From Streptosporangium minutum (GTDB taxonomy: Bacteria; Actinomycetota; Actinomycetes; Streptosporangiales; Streptosporangiaceae): a DNA stretch of 52,916 nt. Both the position numbers and the translations under genes were made by a program. The stretch is taken from contig NZ_NGFP01000019.1 in NCBI RefSeq assembly GCF_002149035.1, forward strand, positions 9,157 through 62,072, read 5' to 3'. This document shows positions 43,132 to 51,930 of this stretch, piece by piece. Each line of letters starts with the position of its first letter. Within the stretch, counting starts at the first letter, position 1. The notes below the pieces were generated by a model, which was not told the DNA's origin, did no database searches, and was given only the letters and a program-made list of their open reading frames with translations.

Positions 43132-44187
43132 TCACTCCGAGACGGCGACGTAGCGCCACCCGTCCAGCGGGGCCTGGGGCTCGGAGAGGTCGACCTCGAC
43201 GCTGGGCAGGGCGCGCCGGACCCGCGCGGCCATGTCGTCGGTGAGGAAGTGGTGGTGCAGATCGAGGTGGCGCAGGTGGGTGAGGGGCTGGCCGCTCAGC
43301 AGCGACTCGGCTCCGGTGTCCGTCAGCGCTCCCATGCTCAGGCTGAGCGCCTCCAGGCGGGCGACGACGGGCGCCGACGCCACCGCGGCGGCCACCTCGT
43401 CCTGCATCTCGCTGTCGCGCAGCCCGAGCCGCCGCAACGCGGGCAGGCCGTTGCCTGACAGGATGCCTTGCAGGTCGCCCACGGTGGCGTCGCCGCCGTA
43501 CCGGGAGACGCCGAGCCACACCTCCAGATGCTCCAGGCAGGGCAGCTCCGACTCGCCGACCGCGCGGACGACGTGGCCGGGCAGCCCGCCGGACTCGAAG
43601 CGCAGGACCTTGAGGGACCCGTGCCGCATAGGCCGCAGCCGCAGGCCCTCGCTGCCGCGCACGTCCAGCCGCTCCAGGCGGGGGAAGGCCTCCAGGACCG
43701 GGGTGACGTCGGCCTGCTGGATCCAGGAGATCTCCCAGTGCTCCGGTTCGACGAACCCGAGGAACAGCGAGCGCAGCCGCGGCAGCCGGTGGGCGTTCGC
43801 CGCGAGCACGGCTGGAGCGTTGGGCGCGCCGCTCCCGGCCACGACGATGGCCCGGATCCCGGAACCGTCGACCGTGGCGAGCAGCCCTTCCAGCTCGGCC
43901 GCGAACATGGAGCCGTCGTCGTCTTCGCGGTCCGGGTCACCGTCGAAGAGAGGCCAGGCGAACCGCCGGGGGTCGGGGGAGCGGTGCTGGACGATCACGT
44001 GCGGCTCGGCGACGGGCAGCCCGGCGTAGGTCTCGCGGTGGGCGCCCGCCATGTCCCAGTGGTAGGCCCCATGGGCGGGGATGAACGCCTCCCCGGGATC
44101 GCGCGGGTCAGCCGGTGTCTCGGCGTTGAGCGCCGCGAGATCCTCCTCCTCGTCGTGGTCGTCGTACGTGTGGCCTGCCTGCCGCAT
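43132..44187 (-). CDS. STM4015-type leucine-rich-repeat protein
   Basis: The ~351-residue protein matches the STM4015-like pattern: AHRETYAGLPVAEPHVIVQH, WEISWIQQADVTPVLEAFPR, LERLDVRGSEGLRLRPMRHG, LKVLRFESGGLPGHVVRAVG, and a run of leucine-rich repeats (LPCLEHLEVWLGVSRYGGDA, LPALRRLGLRDSEMQDEV, LTHLRHLDLHHHFLTDDM). The role is unknown. ATG 44187 has an ideal GAGG site and gives an acidic N-terminal extension (DDHDEEED); ATG 44244 and internal ATG 44052, where the family core begins, are alternatives. No STM4014-4018 partners are nearby. Confidence 0.82.
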   Translation of the reverse strand: MRQAGHTYDDHDEEEDLAALNAETPADPRDPGEAFIPAHGAYHWDMAGAHRETYAGLPVAEPHVIVQHRSPDPRRFAWPLFDGDPDREDDDGSMFAAELEGLLATVDGSGIRAIVVAGSGAPNAPAVLAANAHRLPRLRSLFLGFVEPEHWEISWIQQADVTPVLEAFPRLERLDVRGSEGLRLRPMRHGSLKVLRFESGGLPGHVVRAVGESELPCLEHLEVWLGVSRYGGDATVGDLQGILSGNGLPALRRLGLRDSEMQDEVAAAVASAPVVARLEALSLSMGALTDTGAESLLSGQPLTHLRHLDLHHHFLTDDMAARVRRALPSVEVDLSEPQAPLDGWRYVAVSE

Positions 44188-44364
44188 GATCACCTCACTG
44201 TCCTTGATGACTGCGGACAGCCTCGCCGGAAAGTCGTCCGTCATCCGTCCACCGCCACGGGGCGCCGGCTGCGTTCGATCATGATGGACATCCTCGCCTG
44301 GGGGGACTGGGAGGTCCTGTCCTACCAGACCCGGCCGACAGTGCCGGGACCGATCCGTCGCCGG

Positions 44365-45651
44365 CTAGAAAAGCGCCGGGGTGGTGACCGTGTCCTTCGG
44401 GCCCGGCTCGCCGGGCCCGAAGAGCCGGATCGTCCCGTACTCGCCGTCGTACCCGGGTTGCCGGATCACCTCGCCGCGGCGCAGCCGGTCGACGGCCTCG
44501 GCGAGCGGCGAGGAGAGGGGCGCGATGTCACCGACCGGCACCTCCTCCAGGATCGCCAGTTCCGGTCCCAGGGCGGTGATGAGACTGTCGACCTCCGCGA
44601 GCACCTTCTTGTTCTGCGGCCCCACCCCGAGGATCTCGCCCACGATCTCCGGGAGCGGGACGAGGTTGCGGAAACCGGCGGCGCCGTCGGGCCGTACGGC
44701 CTCCTCACGGTCGGCCAGCTCCTCGACCCGGCTCAGCACGCCCACCGTGAGCGGCCTGCCGCACACCGGGCAGATCCCGCCGTGCTCGCGCGTCTGCTCC
44801 GGGGCCACCCGGACGCCACACTTGCGATGCCCGTCCAGGTGGTACCTCCCCTCCTCGGGGAAGAACTCGACCGTCCCCTCGTGCCCGGCGCCGGTCCGCA
44901 GCGCGCGCAGGACCGCGAAGTAGTCCAGGTCGACGTCGAACACCGTGGTCTCGCGGCCGATCCTGGGCGGCGAGTGCGCGTCGGAGTAGCTCACCATCCG
45001 GTAGCGGTCCAGGCCGGAGACCCGCCAGTTCATCGCGGGGTCGCTGGACAGCCCGGTCTCCAGCGCGAAGATGTGATCGGCCAGGTCGCCGTAGCACTCC
45101 TCGATCGTGTCGAACCCGGACTTGGAGCCGAACACGCCGAACCACGGCGTCCAGACGTGCGCCGGCACCAGGTAGGCGCCGTCGCCGCAGGCCAGGGTGA
45201 TCTCCAGCAGCTCGCGGGAGTCCAGGCCGAGGGTGGGCCGGCCGTCCGAGCTCAGGTCGCCGAACCGCGCCACGTCGCGGTTGAACGCCTCCGCCGCGTC
45301 GAATCCGGGCAGATACACCAGGTGGTGGATCTTGCGGGTGCGCCCGCCACGCCGGTAGACCGTGGAGACCTCCACCGACAGCATGAACCGCACCTCGGCG
45401 GAGGCCACACTGGACGGCAGCCCGCGAGCGGCCTCCCCGTCCAGCTCCGTGCGGAGCCGGAACAGCCCGGGCTCCGCCGGCACGAGGCCCTCGCGGAGCC
45501 GCTCGAACCAGGCCGGGTGCGTGAAGTCTCCGGTGCCCATCACGGTGACGCCCTTGCGCCGCGCCCACCGGGCCAGATGCTCCAGGTCGCTGTCCTTGCT
45601 GCAGGCCCTGGAGTATTTCGAGTGCATGTGCAGATCGGCATGGAACGGCAT
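44365..45651 (-). CDS. EndoQ-like PHP-domain endonuclease
   Basis: The 428-residue protein begins with a PHP metal site (HADLHMHSKYSRACSKDSDL) and has further metal-ligand blocks (VMGTGDFTHPAWFERLREGL, LVPAHVWTPWFGVFGSKSGF, YRMVSYSDAHSPPRIGRE). A zinc-binding Cys set follows (KCGVRV and GICPVCGRPL). This order matches endonuclease Q, which in archaea and some bacteria cuts DNA beside deaminated bases such as uracil and hypoxanthine. ATG 45651 is close to a -10-like CACAAT, suggesting a leaderless transcript. It is alone, so its pathway role rests on the family. Confidence 0.9.
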   Translation of the reverse strand: MPFHADLHMHSKYSRACSKDSDLEHLARWARRKGVTVMGTGDFTHPAWFERLREGLVPAEPGLFRLRTELDGEAARGLPSSVASAEVRFMLSVEVSTVYRRGGRTRKIHHLVYLPGFDAAEAFNRDVARFGDLSSDGRPTLGLDSRELLEITLACGDGAYLVPAHVWTPWFGVFGSKSGFDTIEECYGDLADHIFALETGLSSDPAMNWRVSGLDRYRMVSYSDAHSPPRIGRETTVFDVDLDYFAVLRALRTGAGHEGTVEFFPEEGRYHLDGHRKCGVRVAPEQTREHGGICPVCGRPLTVGVLSRVEELADREEAVRPDGAAGFRNLVPLPEIVGEILGVGPQNKKVLAEVDSLITALGPELAILEEVPVGDIAPLSSPLAEAVDRLRRGEVIRQPGYDGEYGTIRLFGPGEPGPKDTVTTPALF

Positions 45652-45849
45652 CTGTGTGATTGTGTCACGGACCGCCCCGGCACCCTCGGACCGTCCCGGA
45701 ACCTACGGGTGCGCCATCGCCTGACAGCGGTAGGCGGCCGGCGCCCGTTCGGCCGGCCGATCGTCCGCTCGTGCGCGAAAGACACCGGACGCAAGCGGGT
45801 CGACGACCGTGAAGCGTTGTGCTGGAACTTGTCCGTGCTCTACGTCGCT

Positions 45850-46530
45850 CTACGTCGCGATTCCGTGGAAGTCGTCGGTGATGCGGTAGCCGACGCCGGG
45901 TGTGGTGGTGATGACCGGAGGGTTGCCGAGTTTGCGGCGCAGGCGGCCGATGGTGACGGTGACGGTGTTGGTGAACGGGTCGGCGTGTTCGTCCCAGACT
46001 TGTTCGAGCAGGTCCTCGGTGCTGAGGAAGGCGGGGGTGGCGCGCAGGAGGGCTTCGAGGAGGGCGAATTCCTTGACCGACAGGTCGAGTTGACGGCCGT
46101 CGCGGGTGGCTGTGCGGCGCAGGGGGTCGAGCTCGATGCCTGCGGCGCGCAGGGTGCGGGCGCGGGCGAAGGGCTGGCGGCGGGTCAGGGAGCGGATGCG
46201 TACGACCAGTTCGGGGAAGTGGAAGGGCTTGGCGAGGTAGTCGTCGGCCCCCAGGGTCAGGCCGCTGACCCGGTCGCCGGGCGAGCCGGCCGCGGTCAGC
46301 ATCAAGACCATGACGCGGTCATCGCGTTCGGTGATCATCTGGCAGAGGGTGTCGCCGTGGATTCCCGGCAGGTCGCGATCAAGGACGACCACGTCGTAGG
46401 CGTTGAGGTCGAGTTTGGCCGCGGCCTCCAGGCCGTCATGCGCCACGTCCACGGCCATGCCCTGGTCGCGTAGACCCTCGGCCAGGACGGCCGCCAGGGA
46501 GCGCGCGTCCTCGACCACCAGCACCCTCAC
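45850..46530 (-). CDS. OmpR-family response regulator
   Basis: The 226-residue protein has a receiver domain with Asp51 (DVVVLDRDLPGIHG), the acidic pocket VVEDAR and Lys in DDYLAKPFHFPELV. An OmpR winged helix follows (LDLSVKEFALLEALLRATPA, FTNTVTVTIGRLRRKLGNPP). Its GTG overlaps the stop of the histidine kinase gene by four bases; here the kinase gene comes first, the less common order. With the divergent ABC transporter it forms a likely sensing/export unit. Confidence 0.95.
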   Translation of the reverse strand: MRVLVVEDARSLAAVLAEGLRDQGMAVDVAHDGLEAAAKLDLNAYDVVVLDRDLPGIHGDTLCQMITERDDRVMVLMLTAAGSPGDRVSGLTLGADDYLAKPFHFPELVVRIRSLTRRQPFARARTLRAAGIELDPLRRTATRDGRQLDLSVKEFALLEALLRATPAFLSTEDLLEQVWDEHADPFTNTVTVTIGRLRRKLGNPPVITTTPGVGYRITDDFHGIAT

Positions 46531-47711
46531 GCCGGGACACCCGCCCGCACGGCCGCCAGAGGCAGGGAGACGGCGACCTGGAGGCCGCCCTCGGGCCGGG
46601 CACGCAGGTCCAGGCTGCCACCGTGGGCTGTGGCGACGGCGGCGACGATCGACAGCCCGAGCCCGGAGCCGTTGTCGGAGCCGGTCCGGTCCGCGCCGAG
46701 CCGCTGGAACGGCTGGGCCAGCCGCGCGAGCTGCTCCTGGTCGAGAACTCGCCCGCCCGTCTCCACGACGAGCCGCGCCGTCGCGCCGTCGGCCGTGGCG
46801 GCGACCCGGATCCAGCCGCCGTCGTGGTTGTGGGCGACCGCGTTGTCGATCACGTTGTCGACCATACGGGACAGGAGCGTCCGGCTTCCCCGCGTCCAGG
46901 CACTGTCATGGACGTCGCCGTGGTGGACGGTCAGGCCCTTGTCCGTGATGTCGGCGGCCCGGGCGTCCAGGGCGGCGGACACCAGGCGGCCGAGCGAGAT
47001 CGTCGCGCGGTCGGACAGGGCGCCGTGCTGGGTGCGGGCGAGCATGAGGAAGCCTTCCAGAAGCCGGTCGACCCGGTCCAGTTCGGTGCGGATCCGGTCG
47101 GCGAGAGCGATCGTCTGCGCCGGTACGGGCTCCGGCTTGGCGACGGCCACGTCCAGCGATGCCCGCATGGTCGCCAGTGGGGTGCGCAGCTCGTGGGAGG
47201 CGTTGGCGACGAACCGGCGCTGCGCGGCGAAGGAGCCCTCCAACCGTTCCAGCAGCCCGTCGATGGTGTCGGCGAGGTCCTTCACCTCGTCGGCGGGACC
47301 CGGTACGGCCAGCCGCTGGTGCAGGCTGTCGGCGGAGATCCGCCGCGTGGCCGCGGTGATCGTCCGCAACGGGCGCAGCACCCGGCCCGCGACGATGCGG
47401 CCCAGCACGACCGAGAGCACGGCCATGACGGCGAGCGCGACCGCCGAGCCGATGAGAAGCCGGCGCGATTGGTCCGTCTGCGTCTCCGACAGCTGGGCCT
47501 GGAGCCGGCCGATGAGGTCCTGGGCGGCCGCGAGGGTGGGCCAGCCCGGCGGGTTGCCGGAGGGCGCGATCTGGCTGACCCGCGTCCCGCTCAGGCCGAT
47601 GAGGTTGGTGATGACCAGCAGCCCGACGGCGGACACGAGGAATGCGCCTCCGTACATGACGGTGAAACGCCACCGTGCGGTACGGGTCGGCAGCGTCAGG
47701 CGTCGCGGCAT
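46527..47711 (-). CDS. Sensor histidine kinase
   Basis: The 394-residue protein has two membrane helices (VMYGGAFLVSAVGLLVITNL and LIGSAVALAVMAVLSVVLGR) flanking a ~60-residue outside loop. A HAMP segment follows (GRVLRPLRTITAATRRISAD), then the His box FVANASHELRTPLATM and ATPase blocks DNVIDNAVAHNHDG and GSGLGLSIVAAVATAHGG. The small sensor loop is typical of kinases that detect cell-envelope stress or antibiotics. It is divergent from a three-gene ABC transporter, with 115 bp between. Confidence 0.95.
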   Translation of the reverse strand: MPRRLTLPTRTARWRFTVMYGGAFLVSAVGLLVITNLIGLSGTRVSQIAPSGNPPGWPTLAAAQDLIGRLQAQLSETQTDQSRRLLIGSAVALAVMAVLSVVLGRIVAGRVLRPLRTITAATRRISADSLHQRLAVPGPADEVKDLADTIDGLLERLEGSFAAQRRFVANASHELRTPLATMRASLDVAVAKPEPVPAQTIALADRIRTELDRVDRLLEGFLMLARTQHGALSDRATISLGRLVSAALDARAADITDKGLTVHHGDVHDSAWTRGSRTLLSRMVDNVIDNAVAHNHDGGWIRVAATADGATARLVVETGGRVLDQEQLARLAQPFQRLGADRTGSDNGSGLGLSIVAAVATAHGGSLDLRARPEGGLQVAVSLPLAAVRAGVPA

Positions 47712-47826
47712 CCTCGTCGGTCCTCTCCGGTTCCGTGCAGGTCTCCAGGATGCCGTGCCGGACCTAACAGCGATATGACAGCCTCCGTTCGGCCCGTGTC
47801 AGGGCCTTTTCCGTACAACCGAACGC

Positions 47827-48744
47827 ATGCAAGCAACCATCGAAGTGTCCGGGCTGCGCAAGCGGTTCGGCCGGACCCCGGCGCTGGACGGCATGTCCTT
47901 CACCGTCCAGCCGGGGCAGGTCACCGGGTTCGTCGGGCCCAACGGCGCAGGAAAGTCCACCACCATGCGGGTGATCCTCGGCCTGGACGCGGCCGAGGAG
48001 GGGTACGCGCTGGTCGGCGGCCGGCCGTACGCGAGTCTGCGCACCCCCCTGCGCCACATCGGCGCGCTCTTGGACGCCGCCGCGCTGCAGCCCAGCCGCA
48101 GCGCGCGCAACCACCTGCTGTGGCTGGCCCACTCCCAAGGATTGGGCGTCAGGCGAGTGGATGAGGTGCTCGAGCAGGTCGGGCTGACCTCGGCCGCCCG
48201 GCGTAAGGCGGGCGGCTTCTCGCTGGGCATGCGCCAGCGGCTCGGGATCGCCGCGGCGCTGCTCGGCGATCCACCGGTGCTCATGCTGGACGAACCGGTC
48301 AACGGGCTCGACCCCGAAGGCATTGTGTGGATCCGCGGCTTCCTGCGCTCGCTGGCCGCCGAAGGACGCGCCGTGCTGGTCTCCAGCCACCTGATGAGCG
48401 AGCTGCAGGATGCGGCCGACCATCTCGTGGTGGTCGGCCGCGGTCGGGTCATCACCGACACCAGCGTGGCCGACCTGATCGCTGCCACCTCCAACGGCCG
48501 CGTCACGCTGCGCACGACGGCAGGCGAGCCCGCGATGTCGGCACTGGCCCACGCCGGCGCCATCGTGACCGTCACCGGACGCGACACGCTCCTCGTCTCA
48601 GGGTTGCCGGGTGAGCGTGTCGTGGCCCTGCTCAACGCCAACGCGGTGCCGTTCTCCGAGGTGTCCGCCCACCGCGCGACGCTGGAGGAGGCGTATCTGG
48701 AGCTCACCCGGGACGCGGTCGAGTTCCGGGGGGAGACGCGATGA
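47827..48744 (+). CDS. ABC transporter ATP-binding protein
   Basis: The 305-residue protein has one ABC domain: FVGPNGAGKSTTMRVILGL, FSLGMRQRLGIAAALLGDPP, LMLDEPVNGLDPEGIVWIRG and LVSSHLMSELQDAADHLVV. The C-terminal region resembles those of bacitracin- and lantibiotic-type exporters. No ribosome site precedes ATG 47827, and a -10-like TACAAC lies seven bases upstream, so the transcript may be leaderless. It overlaps the next permease gene by four bases. Confidence 0.94.
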   Translation: MQATIEVSGLRKRFGRTPALDGMSFTVQPGQVTGFVGPNGAGKSTTMRVILGLDAAEEGYALVGGRPYASLRTPLRHIGALLDAAALQPSRSARNHLLWLAHSQGLGVRRVDEVLEQVGLTSAARRKAGGFSLGMRQRLGIAAALLGDPPVLMLDEPVNGLDPEGIVWIRGFLRSLAAEGRAVLVSSHLMSELQDAADHLVVVGRGRVITDTSVADLIAATSNGRVTLRTTAGEPAMSALAHAGAIVTVTGRDTLLVSGLPGERVVALLNANAVPFSEVSAHRATLEEAYLELTRDAVEFRGETR

Positions 48745-50297
48745 CCACCACCGTGAACCGCTCCGGACCTGGCGGCCCGGCCCGGTTGCTGCGTGCGGAG
48801 TGGACCAAGTTCAGGACGGTACGCGCCTGGGTGGTCGCCATGACCGCGGGGTCGCTGGTCATCGTGCTGCTCGGCCTGTCGTCCGCCTCAGGCAGCCATG
48901 CCTCGTGCGACGGCGGTCCCACCGAGGCCGTCTGTCCCGCGGTTCCCGTGGGGCCGGGCGGTGAAGCCGTGGAGGACAAGTTCTACTTCGTCCACCGGAC
49001 GCTGGCCGGCGACGGCAGCATCACCGTCCGGGCGACGTCCATGACCGGCCAGATCCGCAAGCCCGACGTCACCCCCGGCGTCCGGAACGTCGTTTCCGGA
49101 CTCGTGCCGTGGGCGAAGGCCGGGGTCATGGTCAAACAGAGCACCAGGCAGGGTTCGGCCTACGCGGCGCTGATGGTCACCGGTGCGCACGGGGTGCGGA
49201 TGCAGCACGATTTCACCCACGATGTGGCGGGTCGTCCGGGCGGCGTGTCGGAGGACTCCCCGCGCTGGCTGCGGCTGACCCGCTCCGGTGACACCCTCAC
49301 CGGGTACGAGTCCACCGACGGCACGGACTGGGCCGAGGTCGGCACCGCCCGCCTGTCCGGGCTGCCGGCCAGGGTCGAGATCGGGCTGTTCGCCGCCTCC
49401 CCCGGTGATCTGACGGTGACGCGGGGAGATCTCGGCGGGTCCGTCTCGGCAGTGCGCTTCACCGAGGCCACCGCCGTCTTCGACCGGGTCGACCTGGAGG
49501 GCGAGACATCCGGCGGCGCCTGGCGCAACGACGACATAGGCGTTACGGAAGCGCCCGACGGATCGCCCCATCACCCAGGTCGCGCCAGTGAGTCCGGCGG
49601 CACGTTCAGCGTCACCGGAGTCGGCGACATCGCGCCGTCCATCGAGGGGCAGACCGTCGAGCGCACCCTCACAGGCGTGCTGACCGGGCTGATCGTGGTG
49701 ATCGTGGTGGCGGTGACGTCCGTCACCGCCGAATACCGGCGCGGGCTCATCCGCACCACCCTGATCGCCGTCCCGCGCCGCGGCCGGATGCTGGTGGCCA
49801 AGGCCCTCACGATCGGCACGGTCACCTTCGCCGCCGGACTCGTCGCCACCGCGATCACGCTGACGTTCGGCACCCGGATCCTGCGCGCCAACGGCAACTA
49901 CATCCTTCCGGTGTCCTGGCTCACCGAGGTGCGTGTCGTCGTCGGCACGGCGGCACTGCTCGCCGTCGCCGCTGTGCTCGCCCTCGCCCTCGGCGCCCTG
50001 TTCCGGCGCAGCGTCGGGGGAGTCATCACCGCCATCGTGCTGACCGTGGTCCCGCACGTCCTCGCGACCACCTCCGTCCTGCCCGACACCGCCGCGCGAT
50101 GGCTGCTGCGCCTCACCCCGGCCGCCGGTTTCGCGATCCAGCAGAGCATCCCCGAGTACGCCCACGTACTCGGTCACTACGCGCCCATCGCCGGCTTCTA
50201 CCCGCTGGCGCCGTGGGCCGGCTTCGCCGTACTGGCCGGTTACGCCGCGCTCGCCCTCGGCCTGGCCGTCGTCCGGCTACGCCGGAGGGACGCATGA
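48741..50297 (+). CDS. ABC permease with a large extracytoplasmic DUF1349-like insertion
   Basis: The 518-residue protein begins like an ABC-2 permease (LLRAEWTKFRTVRAWVVAMT with TM1). About 250 residues of likely extracellular sequence then follow before the second helix (GVLTGLIVVIVVAVTSVTAE) and four or five more. The insertion has beta-sandwich blocks (DGSITVRATSMTGQI, VPWAKAGVMVKQSTRQGSAY, WLRLTRSGDTLTGYESTDGT, VEIGLFAAS) resembling DUF1349/concanavalin-like domains. Such domains can bind carbohydrate. This architecture is unusual for a drug-type permease. ATG overlaps both neighbours by four bases. Confidence 0.9.
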   Translation: MTTTVNRSGPGGPARLLRAEWTKFRTVRAWVVAMTAGSLVIVLLGLSSASGSHASCDGGPTEAVCPAVPVGPGGEAVEDKFYFVHRTLAGDGSITVRATSMTGQIRKPDVTPGVRNVVSGLVPWAKAGVMVKQSTRQGSAYAALMVTGAHGVRMQHDFTHDVAGRPGGVSEDSPRWLRLTRSGDTLTGYESTDGTDWAEVGTARLSGLPARVEIGLFAASPGDLTVTRGDLGGSVSAVRFTEATAVFDRVDLEGETSGGAWRNDDIGVTEAPDGSPHHPGRASESGGTFSVTGVGDIAPSIEGQTVERTLTGVLTGLIVVIVVAVTSVTAEYRRGLIRTTLIAVPRRGRMLVAKALTIGTVTFAAGLVATAITLTFGTRILRANGNYILPVSWLTEVRVVVGTAALLAVAAVLALALGALFRRSVGGVITAIVLTVVPHVLATTSVLPDTAARWLLRLTPAAGFAIQQSIPEYAHVLGHYAPIAGFYPLAPWAGFAVLAGYAALALGLAVVRLRRRDA

Positions 50298-51058
50298 CAC
50301 GGAACCTGTACGCAGAATGGACGAAACTCCGCACGCTTCCTGGAACCGGCCGGCTCCTGCTCGCCCTCGTCATGCTGACCGTCGCTGTGAGTGTCGCGGC
50401 AGCCGCTGTCGTGTCCTGCACCTCGTCGGGCTGCGGCTACGACCCCGCCAAGATCATCCTCTTCGGCGTCCAAGCAGGTCAGGCGGTCGTCGCCACCTTG
50501 GCCGTGCTGACGATCAGCGGCGAGTTCAGCACCGGCATGATCCGCACCACCCTGGCGGCGATGCCGGGACGGGTCAGCGTTCTGGCCACAAAGGCTGTCA
50601 TCCTCACCGGGCTGACGCTGGCGGCGGGGAGCGTCGCCGTGCTCGCATCGGCGCCGGCCGGGCGGTGGATCCTGCTCGGCAACGGCTTCCCCCCCGAGTC
50701 GCTGGCCCTCACCGGCGGGCCGATGCTGCGCGCCGCCTCCGGCTCGGTTCTCTACCTCGCGTTGATCGCCCTGTTCAGCCTGGGCATCGCCACCGCCGTA
50801 CGGGACTCCGCGACCGCCATCGGCGTCGTCCTCGGTCTGCTCTACCTCTTCCCGGCTGTCATCCTCATGGTCCCCGACGCGGACGTCGCCAAAATCCTGT
50901 GGCAGATCTCACCGATGAACGCCGGGCTCGCCGTCCAAGCGACCACCCACCTGGCCGGCCTGCCCCTCAGTCCCTGGGCCGGCCTGGGCGTACTGGCCGC
51001 ATGGGCCACCGCGGCACTCCTGGGCGGCGGGCTGCTGCTGCGGGCACGCGACGCGTAA
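50294..51058 (+). CDS. ABC-2-type permease
   Basis: The 254-residue protein has six hydrophobic segments: LLLALVMLTVAVSVAAAAVV, AGQAVVATLAVLTISGEFST, GMIRTTLAAMPGRVSVLATK and LVLGLLYLF-type repeats near the end. It lacks the large insertion of its upstream partner. The motif EFSTGMIRTTLAA matches EYRRGLIRTTLIA of the first permease, so the two arose by duplication. They probably form a heterodimer with the ATP-binding protein. A 46-bp palindrome follows. Confidence 0.93.
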   Translation: MTRNLYAEWTKLRTLPGTGRLLLALVMLTVAVSVAAAAVVSCTSSGCGYDPAKIILFGVQAGQAVVATLAVLTISGEFSTGMIRTTLAAMPGRVSVLATKAVILTGLTLAAGSVAVLASAPAGRWILLGNGFPPESLALTGGPMLRAASGSVLYLALIALFSLGIATAVRDSATAIGVVLGLLYLFPAVILMVPDADVAKILWQISPMNAGLAVQATTHLAGLPLSPWAGLGVLAAWATAALLGGGLLLRARDA

Positions 51059-51107
51059 GGACAAGAGGTCCCCATCGAGCATTTTGCCAGGGGCTCCAAG
51101 GCGACTT

Positions 51108-51153
51108 GCCAAGGGGATCGGTGCGCACAACTTGTGTACACCGGCCCCTTGGC
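51108..51153. terminator. Long near-perfect palindrome after the ABC operon
   Basis: Over 46 bp, arms GCCAAGGGG/CCCCTTGGC, then CGGTG/CACCG, then CACAA/TTGTG pair in register, interrupted only by an AT/C internal loop and one CG/TA mismatch pair. Nineteen base pairs can form. It lies 50 bp after the permease stop, between convergent operons, so it is probably a bidirectional terminator. A nearby smaller stem (CCTTGG/CCAAGG) can compete with it. The rest of 51059-51320 shows no gene. Confidence 0.78.
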
Positions 51154-51320
51154 TATTTCCAAGGTCGCGGTGACAGCGGGAACTACGGTCCTTGTTGCCT
51201 GGGTGCGTGTTCGAGATCGGCGATTTTCGTCAGTGGCAGAGGAACGGATGCCTCTCCGGACGTCCGCCCGTGTTCGGTTCAGGCGGCAGGGGCTCGTGTC
51301 CATGGCCCGGGGGCTATTTC

Positions 51321-51923
51321 TCACCGCTCACCTTGGGGCGGTGTTCCAGAGCCGTGTGCGGTGTTCCACAGCCGTGTGAGGAACAGGGTGAGCGTGTCCG
51401 TGACGGAGTGGTCGAGCTCACTCGGATGGTCGAGTGCCCAGGTGTCGAGGGCGTCGAAGACACCGATGGTCGCTACGGTGATCAGTTCGGCGTTCGGGGA
51501 CGGGTCGATCAGGTTGATGTGCAGGCCGTTCGCGACGAGCCTGTGGATCCAGGAGCCGCCGTCGCCGCCGGGACGAGGCCGCCCGGCGAGCACCGCCCGG
51601 TCATCGGGGTGGTCGCGCAGGTGCGCCATGAGCCGTGTGGTGCCTGCCGTCACCTGCTCCCACAGTTCATCCTCGGTCTCCACGTCGATCCAGGGACCGA
51701 GCGCGGCGAACATCCGGTCGGCCGCGTCGGCGACTACGGCGCCGAAGAGGTCGTCCTTGCCGTCGAAGTAATGGTAGGCGGAGGTCTTGGAGATGCCGGC
51801 TTCGGCGATGATCTGGTTGAACGACGCGGCGTTCTTGCCGTCGCGGGCGAAGTGGGCGCGAGCGACGGCGAGGATGGCGGCTCGTGTGCCGACCGGCAGC
51901 CGGTCGAAGCGGGGCAGCGGCAT
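51321..51923 (-). CDS. TetR-family regulator
   Basis: The 200-residue protein has an N-terminal helix-turn-helix (AILAVARAHFARDGKNAASF, then NQIIAEAGISKTSAYHYFDG) and a C-terminal domain with VTAGTTRLMAHLRDHPDDRA and TIGVFDALDTWALDHPSELD. ATG 51923 uses a ribosome site (AGGAAA) that overlaps the stop codon of the upstream membrane protein gene, seven bases away. The palindrome at 52469-52485, ahead of that gene, is its likely operator. Confidence 0.93.
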   Translation of the reverse strand: MPLPRFDRLPVGTRAAILAVARAHFARDGKNAASFNQIIAEAGISKTSAYHYFDGKDDLFGAVVADAADRMFAALGPWIDVETEDELWEQVTAGTTRLMAHLRDHPDDRAVLAGRPRPGGDGGSWIHRLVANGLHINLIDPSPNAELITVATIGVFDALDTWALDHPSELDHSVTDTLTLFLTRLWNTAHGSGTPPQGER

Positions 51924-51930
51924 GGGTTTC

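Noticed and set aside
43468-46473. 1001-codon plus-strand frame
   Set aside because: It is antisense to the STM4015-like, EndoQ-like and response regulator genes, all with clear motifs; long stop-free antisense frames are expected at this G/C content.
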